Source of the DNA: Steinernema hermaphroditum
Lineage: Eukaryota; Nematoda; Chromadorea; Rhabditida; Steinernematidae
Direction of reading: 5' to 3'
Assembly (NCBI GenBank): GCA_030435675.1
Contig: CM059625.1
Span: forward strand, 2,666,001 to 2,730,000
Length of the DNA stretch: 64,000 nt
This document shows, piece after piece, positions 43,640 to 55,169 of this stretch; position 1 is the first letter of the stretch; every line of letters starts with the position of its first letter. Under the pieces are notes generated by a model. It made no database searches. It was given only the letters and a program-made list of their open reading frames with translations, and had not been told where the DNA came from. Position numbers and translations under genes: made by a program.

Positions 43640-45160
43640 GGAATTTTACAAAGGACATAAAAATGGAAAGCTTAGACACGACGCAGGGCAAGCACGAAAA
43701 AGCGACGTAATGAGGAAAGGCAAAAAGAGCCACTCACATGCACCGGCATCACGGACACCTCTAGAGGTGAAAGTAAGGAAATTCACGTCCCCTTAGGGAA
43801 CTTATTATCATGTCACGCAACGAGATTAATCGATGTGGAAATGTGAGTCGTAATCCCAATGAGTCACCAAGGTCCACGAGATTAGATACACCGCTTAGCC
43901 TCTCTTGTTGCTGGTTCTAGGAAGGCTTTCATGCTCTTCGGAAAAGCTGCAGATGTGCGCATTTTTCGGAAGTAACATTAAACGTCAAAATCGGGATATC
44001 ATGTCTTTTCTTCCGGCTCGGTGCACTTAATCTTGCGCTACGTAACTAACAGATTGAACAACCTCATTCTTCTTAGTAACTACTTAAACAACTCATGCGT
44101 TTTCTTCAATGACGTCATTGTCAAAAATACACACCGGAACAATGCTAAGACCGTCCGGATCAAAGCCAATTCGTCAAGCACAAGGCATCACGAATGACGT
44201 ACAGAGCAGGAAGTTAGCTGAGCACGTTTAGTTCACTCAACAGCGTACTTTAATTAATAAGATTTGTGGTTAAATACCAATATTTAACTTAAGAGATTAA
44301 TCCGCTGTAAAGATTAATTGATTCATATTCTTAGATGATGTGGCGCTTTGATCTCTTCGCAACTCGAAACGAAGTTATCAGCGCAAATTGTTTACTAGAA
44401 TAATTGACGACATATGTCGTTCGCAACCTCACGTAGGGAATTGCCAAATTCTGTCTTCCATCGCATCCAAGGCCACCAGGTTTGTATGGCCGAAAATGAA
44501 CATCACCCTTTGGCAAATGTTATAACCACAGAAACGGATGGGGCGGCGCCGTTTACTGTGCTCAAGAGAGTCAAAAGTCGACGCATTCGACTTCCTAGTG
44601 GCTGTTTTTTATCCGAATGTAAAAAAAACAGCTGCGCGCAAACAACATCCTTCATTGGATATGGTAAGAACTCATGAGAAAAACGGAAAGATAATTAAAC
44701 GAAAACATTTTCCGGCAGATTTCCAAGTCCTGCCGTTGTACCTGATTTCGATTCTCAATGGCACGACCATATGGAGAAGCTGCATTTCATCAGATCCGTC
44801 TGGATACTTAGAAAGTAACATTGCAGTTGTTTGCATATAGGAATGATCCACATCATTCGTCTGCTTTCAACATCGACTACCGTACTCCGCTTAAGCGCCG
44901 CTCATGGAAAACTCCGATGTGAGCCGTGATTTTGGATGTTTGGATAAATGAACCGAGGAGTGGGGTTGAAACACTTCCTTGCTATCTTTATTCATTCAAG
45001 AAAACTTAGACTTTCACTCAGAAATAATCACGCTCGCTTTTGGGACAGATATAAAATAACGGTAATGAAACACTTAGTTTAAATACATTAAACACAACCG
45101 AAATTCTTACAAAACACACATTCACAGAGTATTATTATTCCGAGATCGACTGCGGTTTTC
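43640..45160. other. intergenic with doubtful frames
   Basis: Plus frames at 44414-44840 show no domain or exon signals. No repeat recognised. Confidence 0.35.
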
Positions 45161-45161
45161 A

Positions 45162-45497
45162 TCACCAGGCACCTCGCGTTTGAAGTTGAGGAGTCGATGG
45201 TGTAATGAGCTTCCTAAAGCAAGCGATATTTGCTCCATATGTATAAGCTTCTCTATATCACCTTCCGAACTTGTAAACAGCGGCTGTAACCCAGCCGAAA
45301 CGGTTGGCGAGGATAAACAACAACGCTAACAGCATCATCAACGTTAGAAATCCGAGGTACACGTGGATCGTGAATGTTGACATTGCATTGTCATCCTCGG
45401 TCGACGAAACGTCTGTGATTTTCAAGAGATCGCTCAGCGAAGCGTTGGTCGTCGGGTATTCTTCAGCGGTTGGATGAGTGGAGTTCTGCGAGCCCAT
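45162..45497 (-). CDS. single-pass membrane protein with glycosylatable N-terminus, 95 aa
   Basis: Exons 45262-45497 and 45162-45213, 48-bp intron, phase 2 (AG|G, Arg79). Without splicing the frame ends at once with a TGA, giving 79 aa. The N-terminal 40 residues are Ser/Thr-rich with NST and NAS sequons. The helix is VYLGFLTLMMLLALLFILAN, followed by RFGWVTAAVYKFG. The tail (KLITPSTPQLQTRGAW) is short. N-terminus outside is likely. No family recognised. It is the last minus-strand member of the dense run. Confidence 0.7.
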
Positions 45498-45499
45498 GG

Positions 45500-47023
45500 C
45501 AATGGTCAGAGAATGTGATCTTCAACGATATTACGATACTGACTGTCGTTATTTGTTTAATAAACGTGTCAATTAGCGGCCAATTATCGCAAGAAGTCAG
45601 TGTTAAGGGTACACAGTTTGCTGGTCACCGGTTAGCGTTCTGAGGGCACCGCAATCTTAGATTTTTCGCATGGAGAAAATACTGATAAATTGATAAACGA
45701 AACTCTGACTTTCATGAACGTTCAATCATAAGGCTTGCACCTAGAGATTCCTCCCAGAATCAGTCCATCTTAGTGCCTGGGACGGCACAAAATGGAATCG
45801 TTCATCCTTGAGGTTCAACGACTACTGTAACCTGAGAAACCTGACCGAATGTCTGAGCTCTCCAAAGGCACCCCGCAGAAAGCAACGGACACGAAATAGC
45901 TCCGCACATCGGGCAGGACCGAACTCTGGCGACGGCATTTCTGCACTCCGCGCGCCGCAAACGACGCCGTATCCATAGAAACACCCAGGCCTCTTGTCCA
46001 CTGCCCTTCCAAATGCATCAATAATCAACGAAATTCGAAGGCACGTGTTACCTCTATGATAGCCCTTGAGTGGGGACCAACCGCTAAACTGTGGTACAGT
46101 AGCTACAGTAACGGAAGTGGTACAGTTTGTGTTGAGTTAAAAGCGACGTATAATCTGCTAAAGGTGCTAAGGCAGCCCTTTCGTGGTGAGACCAGGTCCG
46201 CTAGTCAACCGCAGACCCTTTAGCAGCATAGTCTGATGATCGTGGGAGCCCATCGGCAAGTGATTCCTTCGCTTTCTTTCGAGGTTGTCTAAATAGTTGT
46301 GCGGTAATGATCAGATGTATTTTTTAATATTGCCCATTAAAGGTAGATTTGCGAAGAGTTTATCCCACGCATGTTGTGAACACCTCATCGCTGTAAAACA
46401 ACTTTTATACTTCAGACGTTCGGTGCCTTAAGTGGTGACGGTGTAAAAAGCCATGTGCACTCCAAAATTCTAAAAGGCCATATGAAAACACTCAAACCAG
46501 CTACTAAGAAACTTCCTACCCATGGATCATCTTTTTCTATCTGATGGCACCGCAGAAGATGTGAGCGCGCTTCTCAAAATCACTGCAGAAACATGCAGTT
46601 TATGTTCCGAACTCAATGGAGTGACTGATCGCTGAACGCCTCAACGCCTCAACTACACAAGAAAGCCAAGTATGTCACCATAATCGCTGGTATCATTCTT
46701 TTTCCGATGGACCAGGCGGCGTCAGAGTAAACACACACACACACACCAATCCCACCAGTCTGCGCGGGCGTCGAAGCGCAGAGGCTGAATCCGAAGGCGT
46801 CCAGATGGTGGAGCACAGCAAACAAGGTAGATTCACATCATCGGGGTGGCACATTCTTTGGCTCGAGTAGGCGACGCGGTGGAGTCGGCCGGCGGTGAAA
46901 AGTAAAGAAGCATAATCTGCAAAAAAACTGACAACAGATTAAATATCCTTTTCATCCTAATGAACATTCCAAGGTAATTGGACAACCGCTACCCGGCGTT
47001 GTTGATGGGGACATTGGCAGCTC
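45500..47023. other. intergenic, nothing recognised
   Basis: Overlapping minus frames at 45802-46028 in three registers are a chance cluster. A short CA run lies at 46731-46746. GCTACAGTAACGG occurs at 46101. Confidence 0.4.
46731..46746 (+). repeat. CA dinucleotide run
   Basis: AC repeated eight times. Confidence 0.9.
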
Positions 47024-47105
47024 CGTAGCTGGGATGCAGTCCTGCTTGGTATTGTATTTCGAAGTGTATCAACTCAATAACCAACAGGACTGTATCCCAA
47101 CTACG
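47024..47105. ncRNA. 82-nt hairpin, possible miRNA precursor
   Basis: CGTAGCTGGGATGCAGTCCTG pairs with CAGGACTGTATCCCAACTACG with one mismatch and one G-U pair, and pairing continues for a few bases towards a loop of about 27 nt. Arm length and loop size fit a metazoan pre-miRNA. It could equally be a tiny inverted-repeat element; no seed family is recognised. Confidence 0.3.
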
Positions 47106-47250
47106 ATTGCACCTTGAGCAGTAGATCGTGGATCAGGGTCAGCCTCTTCTATGCGCGATACCTTCTTCTGCACATACAACAAATACCATCGTGAATGTGC
47201 TGTTGAATTTCTGTCTGAAACAACTGTCTACAAGTATTCAGGAGCTTACG

Positions 47251-47602
47251 TTAGTCAGAGACTCTCACTGGAGATGCTTTGAGGCACGATGTGAACATTA
47301 GAAATTCATTGCCGTTCGGTATTCCTAAGTAGTTGCGGTTGATTGATAAACTCGGATGAATAGTCTGAAGATAAGAGCAGTACAATCTGGGAATGAATCT
47401 CTTACTCAGTGTCAGGAAGAGCAAGAACGCGCTGTTCTTGTACATTCGAAAACTAAACTGTGATATCACTGAAGAAGTTCCGTAATGGCATCACTTCTAA
47501 CCTACCTGTTCGTGATTCCCACGAGCTGCTTCCGAGCTTGGTGATTACGATCGCTTGAGCCACGTTATGCGCTTTCTTCTCTTCAAGGTTCTTCCCATTC
47601 AT
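47251..47602 (-). CDS. possible small protein, 100 aa
   Basis: Model: exons 47502-47602 and 47251-47452, phase 2, donor AG|GTTAGA and acceptor GTTTAG. The N-terminus is polar (MNGKNLEEKKAHNVAQAIV); exon 2 opens with a short hydrophobic stretch (NSAFLLFLTL) and continues to CLKASPVRVSD and a stop. A stronger donor four bases away (CAG|GTAGG) gives an in-frame stop, which is why confidence is low. Confidence 0.3.
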
Positions 47603-47915
47603 TGTATTGGAAGAATCATGAAATTGCAGCGCCGGATTACTGTTCGGCAAGCTCGATGTGTACTCGACGTATAGATATAATATACCACTGTACCAACTAT
47701 ATCGATGAAGCCGATTTCCTATGTAATTTCACTGTTAAACGTGTCTTTTCGATCATACCCTTAATGCATAAGCGTTCAATGAATCCATTGCTTGCATATG
47801 CTTGCAGATGGCTATGAAGCTCGATGGCGAGATATCGGTGCTTGCTGTTCCAGTTGAATCTATTCCTGGGCGTCAAGATTGATTCTTTAACATTGAATAG
47901 AAAACGTGTTGCGAG

Positions 47916-48128
47916 ATGCCAGTGGAAGATGAGCTGAAAGTTGAAAAGTTAAACTCAAGTTTTGACATCGTTTTTATATTTAATTGCCAGTATAATCAGA
48001 AACCCCAACGCTGTTCCAAATGGATTCGCTATGGCTTAAAATTTGATCAACACAAAGGTGAAATGGACGATTGTTCTAATGACAAACTAGCCTGTCGCGT
48101 AGCTCGCAAGCCAATGCTCGATGGGTAA
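47916..48128 (+). CDS. hypothetical 70-aa frame
   Basis: ATG-to-stop frame, polar, with five Cys; no domain, no exon signals. Confidence 0.15.
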   Translation: MPVEDELKVEKLNSSFDIVFIFNCQYNQKPQRCSKWIRYGLKFDQHKGEMDDCSNDKLACRVARKPMLDG

Positions 48129-48502
48129 AGACGGTGGCTATCTGCTGGTGAGGGGTGAGATGACGCGATGTGGTCTGAAATCTCTGATTTTTACATACAA
48201 GCACTATCACGATAAAGATCACATTGCATTTCAAGCTTAAGAGCAAAAAACAGAACCGCTAGCGTTGTTCCACCTAGCCTTCACATGCGGCCGCACCTGC
48301 ACCGTACGAGAAAGTGCGAACGGAAACTCGACAATAAAACTGTCGTCAGAAAGGCGCCAATTCATGGTCGTTCTATCGATTTACTACACACTTCCGCGGC
48401 AGTCGTTCGTACTTTAGAGATTCGCCATCACTATCTCCTCAAAAAATGAGCCAGCATTCTATGTCATACGATAGAATCGCTTGACTCACAAAGCCACTCA
48501 GA

Positions 48503-48706
48503 CTAAACAGTCTCTTTGCTGACGAATACGAAGCAGATGTGCGCTGTGTGCTTCAGCAGATCATTATCGCACAGTGCTTTCGGGAGATAATCCGCCAGGG
48601 AAGGATCGTTTATCCTTGCGCACGACTGGCCGCCGGCCCGAGGCAGGTGTGATGGTCCCGAACAGCCCACAAATGTCTGGCCTGCGTGCTTCCTTGACTC
48701 TGTCAT
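48503..48706 (-). CDS. hypothetical 67-aa frame
   Basis: ATG-to-TAG frame beginning MTESRKHAGQTFVGC and containing NDPSLADYLPKALCD. Composition is protein-like but there is no recognised domain or neighbouring paralogue. Confidence 0.25.
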   Translation of the reverse strand: MTESRKHAGQTFVGCSGPSHLPRAGGQSCARINDPSLADYLPKALCDNDLLKHTAHICFVFVSKETV

Positions 48707-48709
48707 ATT

Positions 48710-50100
48710 TGTACTTTTATAGCGGGAGCCAACCTACTGAATTCAGCGCTGTAAGTACACTTTATAGTTAAGTAAAACTTATCATTGTGAGATTCGGATG
48801 AAAAAGTGTCTCAGATGTGTACATCACTTTCAGAAACATCATGTGATGCCTATATTTTATCACGAACGTCCTAAAATGTTTCGTTTAGAAGAGCGGCCGT
48901 TTTCGGACAACCCCAATGCGCAAACAGGAGCAGCATTGCAGGAAAACACAGCCACGATATTCTTCTTATTATGTTGATGCTTTTCGATGGACGGACTGAA
49001 GATGCGTAAAAGCAGTGGAAGAGCATAAAACGTTAATTTGCTCCCTGTCCGAAGGTTTCTGTCATCCCTTTTTGAACGGCTATGTGCATTAACAGTAAGT
49101 GTGCGAAGAGAAGACAGCAATACTTCGTTTACAATCGGCAAGCTTTTTCGTGTTCACCAATTCGATTTCAGAAATAAGTTACTGTTCGCTTCAATGTTGG
49201 AATGACAACCGAATAATTATGCACGGAAAATCAGTTCGTCCAAAAAATACACAAAAGGCTGCGCTCACACGAATGCATCATCTCCAACTGAAGAAAGCCA
49301 TGAAGGTATTTAGTTAAACAGGGATGTGTTTTTTGATTGGACCCACTGCAGAGAAACAGAGGCACATTCAGATGCAAACCGTCTGAAACCGTCGCGCTAT
49401 TCCACTGTTATATGTACACACGCCTCTGCCGAAATGTCCGTTCAAATATCAACTCTGTTGTACCTGGAGGAATACGGAGTTAAGCACCGTCTAATTCGAT
49501 CTACGGTATTGACATAGACGTACTATTCGAGTTTGCCGAGAGAGTTTGGCCATATTGAAATTGCTACATTACAGACGTTACCGATGCCCGCCTTCCTTGC
49601 TTGACTTGTCCATTTTGGCACGTTCTGCTATCTAGAAGTTGACTAGGCTTTTCTCATCGATATTAGATAGATGTAGAAAATGTTTTGGCCAATCTCCAGA
49701 ACACCGATAATCGGAAAAGGGATGTGCAGTCAGAGGATGCGATATGTTCTGGGAATTTACGCAAATTCCACCAGTATGCCAACCAGTGTCCCCTCTATAG
49801 TTAATCGGCACTTATACATTTAGATAATCAGTACAGTCCCAGAGAATGTTGCGTCAGTTGTCAGGTCAAGTGTCGCGAGTAAACACGACAACACTGTCGT
49901 TCTTCGCAGTTTTTTTTCGCGCGCGGAAGCCTTTGAACGTCGTGCGGTGGGCAGCGAAGAGTTCGGACAAGTGCTTGAGGGATGACCGGCGCCGGCCTTC
50001 AAGAGCTCTTCATTTGAGCGCGACGCGCGTTGTTCACACTTAATTAGTTGAGCGTTTGTACGTCGACGGAGACTTCTCCTCTAGCACCGCCGCTCACGAC
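48710..50100. other. intergenic upstream of the GGT-like gene
   Basis: A minus frame at 48860-49141 and plus frames at 49099-49517 lack exon signals. CTACGGTATT occurs at 49501. No gene supported. Confidence 0.35.
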
Positions 50101-50101
50101 G

Positions 50102-53100
50102 ATGAGCGCTTCGGACGAACCGTTTTACGACTACTTCGAAGGCAAGCGGCAATCGTCGCGATTCGCCGACGAGAAGGACCGATCGGTAAGTGATTCGGGT
50201 GTCATTGTTCGCGAAGTTCGATTAAGTCCGCTTTGTCAGGAGAGCCCTCCAGTCATGGTGCACGTCATTCAGATGCCCAATTCGAAGAAACAGCGCTCGA
50301 CGTCAATGTTCCGTATGCCAGATCTGAAATCCAGGTGAAATCCTGAGACCCTTTAAATCAATATCCTTTCCAACCTTCAGCAAAAAAAAATCGTTTCAGT
50401 GGTGATCTTCCGTGGATTGTCGTTATTGTACAGTCAGTTCTCATCATCTGCTTGCTTCTCTTCTTCTTTGGCGTTGTAGTGACAAGGGATAATACCAGAA
50501 ATGTAAGTGTAAACATAGACTAAATAGCATTATGTTCTGCAAAGTATTCTGTTCTGACCGACCACTAAACTTCAAAATTTCGCGCAGTCATTACGTAGAA
50601 ATAAAAAGGGAACAGTTACTATGTAGAAAAAGGGTGCGGTCTTCCATTGTTTTGGAGCACATGAAGGCGATTTCTACCACACAATAGCACTTTACTGCGG
50701 CTTTCCAGTAAAAGATGCAGTTTCGAAAGTTCACTTAGTGTTATATTTCAATGCAATATTGGTGTGTTGCAACAGAAACCTGTTCACACTTGAAGACTGC
50801 TTCTAATACTGGACAAGACCTACCGTAACCGGCAATTTATTATTCAAGAGATTCGTACTGAGTGAGCTTTAGCACGAACGGAGATATCCAACGTCGACTG
50901 AATGGCAACACGTTGCCATGGTGTTCTGGGTGGTCGCCCACGGCTGCAGGAGTATGAGTGTAGGCTACAAGGCATAAGCCGTCGTATATAGACCCTCAAG
51001 AGGCAGGGAATTACTGTGGAAACACTGCAATCCTCAAGCAGATATGCGAGTGTGGCTACTCAAAATCCAAGTGCGAATACCCGCTGATATGTACAGAAAG
51101 CCCACTTTGAAAAGCCTATCTACATATTTGAATCGGTCGGTCTTCCATTGTTTTGCATGGTTTGACAGTGATTCCTGCTACATAATTACACTTTAGCGCG
51201 AAGGACTTTCCAACAAAAGACGTCCACTAAGGCCTATATTTGAATCCAATATTGGTTTAGCTTGATTTTCGCACTACTGAAACCTGTTCACCCTGACGAC
51301 TGCTTCTAAGATTAGACAAGCCCTACCGTAAACGGCCATTTGTTATTCAGGAAATTAGTAGTGAATGAGCTTTAGCACATCCAACGCTGATGTCCGCCGT
51401 AGATTGAGTGGCAGCGCGTTGCCATGGTGTTCTGGGTTGTCACCCATGGCTGCAAGAGTGTGGGTGCAAGCCACAAGCCATATCGTATACAGACGCTCAG
51501 GACTAAGGCAATTACTATGGAGACACTGCAACCCTCAAAGAGATCTGTGGGTGTTGCTACTTTGAATCCGAACACCCACCGATATGTACAAAGGGCTCAC
51601 TTCAAAAAACACATTTGAACCATTTTAGCAACATCGATCGCAGGACATCTCCTTGCCAGAGCCAGCATTATCACCAAAGCCACCAATAACAACATCATCC
51701 AGCGAGCCGCGAACATCAGCCACTTCAACAACAGCAAATAGAACCACTAGCGAATCAACGACTACATCAACAACCGAAGCGGCATCGTATGCAGCTGACG
51801 ATCATATTCCAGTTGGACGATTCCATCGGGCCGCTGTTGTTTCGAAGGATGAGACTTGTAGCGAGATTGGGAGGTAGTATTGCACACTTACCTTAAGTTA
51901 AGTTCTCGGACATTGCACTACAGATCCATTCTCATTCGAGGAGGCAATGCAGTAGATGGCATGATCGCTACTATCGTCTGTGTTCACGCAGCGAGTTTCG
52001 GCGACGCCTTTGGGGGTGGCTTCGTCACAACGCTTTTCAATTCGTAATGCGGCGTTTATATTACACTTCAAATGGTCACATCTTTAGAACGACCAACAAG
52101 TGCACAGCAGTCGATGCCCTTCCCACGGCCCCTACAAGCGTATCGGAAGCACTTCTCAAACATCAAGACGCCCCAGACGTTCGATTCATTGCCACACCGG
52201 GCACGTTAAACGGTCTCTACCGTATGTACGACCGATACGGTAGCCGCAAGGTCTTCTGGTCGGAGCTGATCATGCCTACGGTGGACCTGTGTAGAAGAGG
52301 ATTTCCGGTGTCGCGGGAAGTGGCTCGACTGATTCAGAAAAATCACCACAAGTTGTCGAAAAACAAGAAGCTGGAAGAGATGTTCATCGATGCTGAAACG
52401 ATGAAGTTCTACACGGAAGGCGACATCATCCGCCGGTATACATATGCCGATACGTTAGAAGCGTTGGCCGAGGCGGAGGACCCTGTCGACCTGTTCTATC
52501 GTGGCGAAATGGGGGATATAGTTGCAAACGAGCTGAAGAATGGTGAGTTTAAATTAAGATGGGCATGAGCTAAACAATGAATTCAAGATTCGTTTTTGTC
52601 GTTGAGCGATCTGGAGGATTACGAAACGGTATTTTACGACGATGACGAAGTGATGTCAAATAGTTTCTCCTTTCACAACATCCGTCTGTGTGGGCCGCCG
52701 CCACCGTCGACTTACCTTCTTTCTCAGGCTGTAACAGCCACAGTTAGAGGTAAGGTCGCTTAAGTCAATGCAACAACGTTGCTGAGAATATTACATTACA
52801 GAACTACAGCAGTACTCTACCAACCAAGATGTGCGCGTTTACCACAATCTCATCGAAGCCGCTCGAAAGATCGAACTGCAGCGGACATCACTTGGCGATA
52901 TGGACTATTCGACTCTCATTAAAGAACTAGCCCAGAACATTTCCAGTCCTGTGTTCGCCAATCACGTTGCGAATGCCGTCAGAAGTTGGCCACGTGCCGT
53001 TGACGAAGATCATTTTGAAAAAGTCCAAACGCAGGTAAATTTCCTGCTTCAGATGTGTACGCTAGTTAGTATGTTTAGAGAAGCGCCGATGGTTCGCTGA

Positions 53101-53870
53101 GTGTAACTATTGTCGACTCAAAGGGAAACGCTGTGGCCGCTTCGTCAACTGCAACTGATCTGTAGGTGGTTTTCTGTGAGCAAGAAACATCTGCTTAGAA
53201 AGCGTATCTGCTTCGAGTCGTAGTCAGCTTGATCTGCTTTTCGAGAATCAGATTTTCAAAGAAGCAGATTGAGAATGATAAAAGCTTTTCTGACCACCCT
53301 GCGGCATCTTTCTAGTTCGTCCTGAATACACCCATCTTAGATTTACCTCCGACACGATGTCGACCTCACTTGGATTCATATGGAACACTCAACTACGATC
53401 ATTCGATTACAAGACCACTAGTGACCCCACCGGCACCGGTATCAACAACAACAACAAAATCCGAGCTGGAAAACGACCGGTCTCAGCGCTTGCACCTCTT
53501 TTAGCTATTGACACAACTTCTCAAAAGGTAGCCCAGTCAAATTGAGCCAGAGACCGAGCCCCAGTTTCAGATCAAGCTAGCACTGTCTGGCCTCGACGAC
53601 TCAGCAATGATAGCCTCGCTCCTTCTTCGCGTTCTTTTTTTCAAAGAATCGACTGTTGATGCTATCAATGCTCCTCAAACATCGCTCGGATTCGCCAATG
53701 CCGACATCATACACGACGGCCGATTAACCGGAAATACCGTTGAATACCTCACGTCCATTGGACATCGGATTGGAATTGCGAGGCGAAGAGATTTCTATGC
53801 AGTTGTCAGAGAAAATGACAATTCTGTCACGGCGACAGCTGGATCGGCTTCCTATCCGGTTGGATATTAG
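50102..53870 (+). CDS. gamma-glutamyltransferase-like type II membrane protein, 688 aa, probably inactive
   Basis: Eleven exons: 50102-50185, 50240-50334, 50400-50502, 51629-51873, 51924-52043, 52088-52542, 52588-52749, 52802-53034, 53079-53161, 53341-53527, 53571-53870; total 2067 nt, phases consistent throughout. Residues 1-60 are a cytosolic tail; exon 3 carries a signal-anchor helix (WIVVIVQSVLIICLLLFFFG); exon 4 gives a Ser/Thr/Pro-rich stalk, then the GGT fold: CSEIG, RGGNAVDGMIATIVCV, GLYRMYDRYG, KIRAGKRPVSALAP. GGTs cleave gamma-glutamyl bonds of glutathione outside the cell. By eye the substrate-binding Arg (usual AR.TAP) is Leu in VDALPTAP, the nucleophile Thr (usual GT.H.S) is Ser in GSLSVTIVD, and PPPSSG reads PPPSTY. 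About 100 residues longer than usual, owing to tail and stalk. Confidence 0.8.
50637..51615 (+). repeat. two diverged ~480-bp direct repeats in GGT-like intron 3
   Basis: Blocks GTCTTCCATTGTTTTG, CCTGTTCAC.CTG..GACTGCTTC, CGTTGCCATGGTGTTCTGGG and CACCGATATGTACA-like occur in the same order in 50637-51110 and 51140-51610. They explain why this intron is 1126 bp while all others in the gene are under 200 bp. Confidence 0.7.
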
Positions 53871-53950
53871 TTGTTTGTGCTTGATAATAGTATTGTACGA
53901 GTATTATTTGGAGAATAACTATTAAAATAAATCTATTAAATAAATTCGGT

Positions 53951-54037
53951 GGTGAGGTGCGAAAACGCGATTTGATACTCGATAGGCAAGCGTATCCCCT
54001 ACCTTATCGGCTATCAAAATCAAATTCGCACCTCACC
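53951..54037. mobile_element. 87-bp MITE-like inverted repeat
   Basis: GGTGAGGTGCGAA and TTCGCACCTCACC are perfect 13-bp inverted ends, with further partial symmetry inside (GATTTGATA, CGATA.G). It lies 80 bp behind the GGT-like gene. Class unknown; no clear target duplication. Confidence 0.55.
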
Positions 54038-54044
54038 GTAAACA

Positions 54045-55165
54045 GACTCCCTGGAATAGAAATATGTTTGCTTGCGATAGTCAGTTTTTGTTGTGCTGGC
54101 CGGATGTTTTCAAAAACTGGAATTTCGGCCACTCTGGGTGTTTTAAAACCGGAATCTATCCTCCGAGTCTACTCCGCCTTTGCGCAGCCCATTGTCAGGC
54201 CTCCAAACCCATTATTGATTACGCCAGCAGTCGACTGTTGTTATTTTCCAAGCGCAACGCTTGCCTTTCCTCTTTCAGTATGGATGAGGCCCTGGAACGA
54301 CGCAAGGCTGTCCAACTCGGTCGACTTGTGGTCGTCTAAGCCGTTGGCGCTAAGCACGTTCTAGCATTTGGCGGTAAAGCCCGCCAATACCCGAAAAATG
54401 TCCAGTTGCAAAAGCGAACTTAAGACCTGTTGATATTCCACGGAGTAAGCCGCCATCATTCTTTCTCATTCGCCGTAGGGAAACAAAGTCTCTCTCTTGA
54501 CTCTTGTATGAAAACTGTAAAGAACGGACAGTTAGAGGTCGGTGATCTCCAACCTAAGGTCAATTTGTTCCCTAAACCCATTAATCCGCGCAAAGTAAAG
54601 AAAACACGAGAACTGTTGTGTAAACCAAGTCTCTTTACTTTCCATTGTCTAACCGGAACACGGAGAATCGAGGCCTAGCGCAGCGAAGCCAGCCGACGTC
54701 AATGGAAAACAGGGACGACCTCATAAAGAAAACTTATGACGAACATATAATATCATGTTGTGACAGTTTCCCAGAAGAAAAGGGCAGTGTGTCTTTGGCG
54801 ACTCCTGTGTCTCGGCACGTCAAATGTGTCGCAGTTCAGAACGACATGACAACTGTCTCCGACAACTTCATTGGTTTATTGGTTATTCATTGTTAGTAAT
54901 ATATATTTACCACACAGTGAATACGGTATAAGGTGAAGTAATGAAGGCTCGTTATATAAGTGAAGTAATGAAGGCTCAAATCGTTACGGGAAAGAAGGAT
55001 AAACAACATGGAAACATTATTTAAGTGACAATTCACCACACGGTTCTTGTTACAAAGAACAAAGTTTGTCTTGAGCAGAAAAGTAGACCAAAAGAATGAA
55101 ATTTGCAGTAGAAAGTGTGGAAACTCATAATGTAATGGATACCAATGGAGACGAAAGGAAGTGAG
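54045..55165. other. intergenic with doubtful frames
   Basis: Plus frames at 54430-54896 have protein-like composition (VNLFPKPINPRKVKKTREL) but no start or exon signals I trust. A 24-bp tandem duplication (AGTGAAGTAATGAAGGCTC type) lies at 54932-54978. Confidence 0.35.
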
Positions 55166-55169
55166 TGGA

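Noticed and set aside
54430..54896. Possible protein-coding frames with LFPKPINPRKVKKTREL
   Set aside because: Two overlapping registers without ATG or acceptor at the right place; left as unresolved intergenic sequence.
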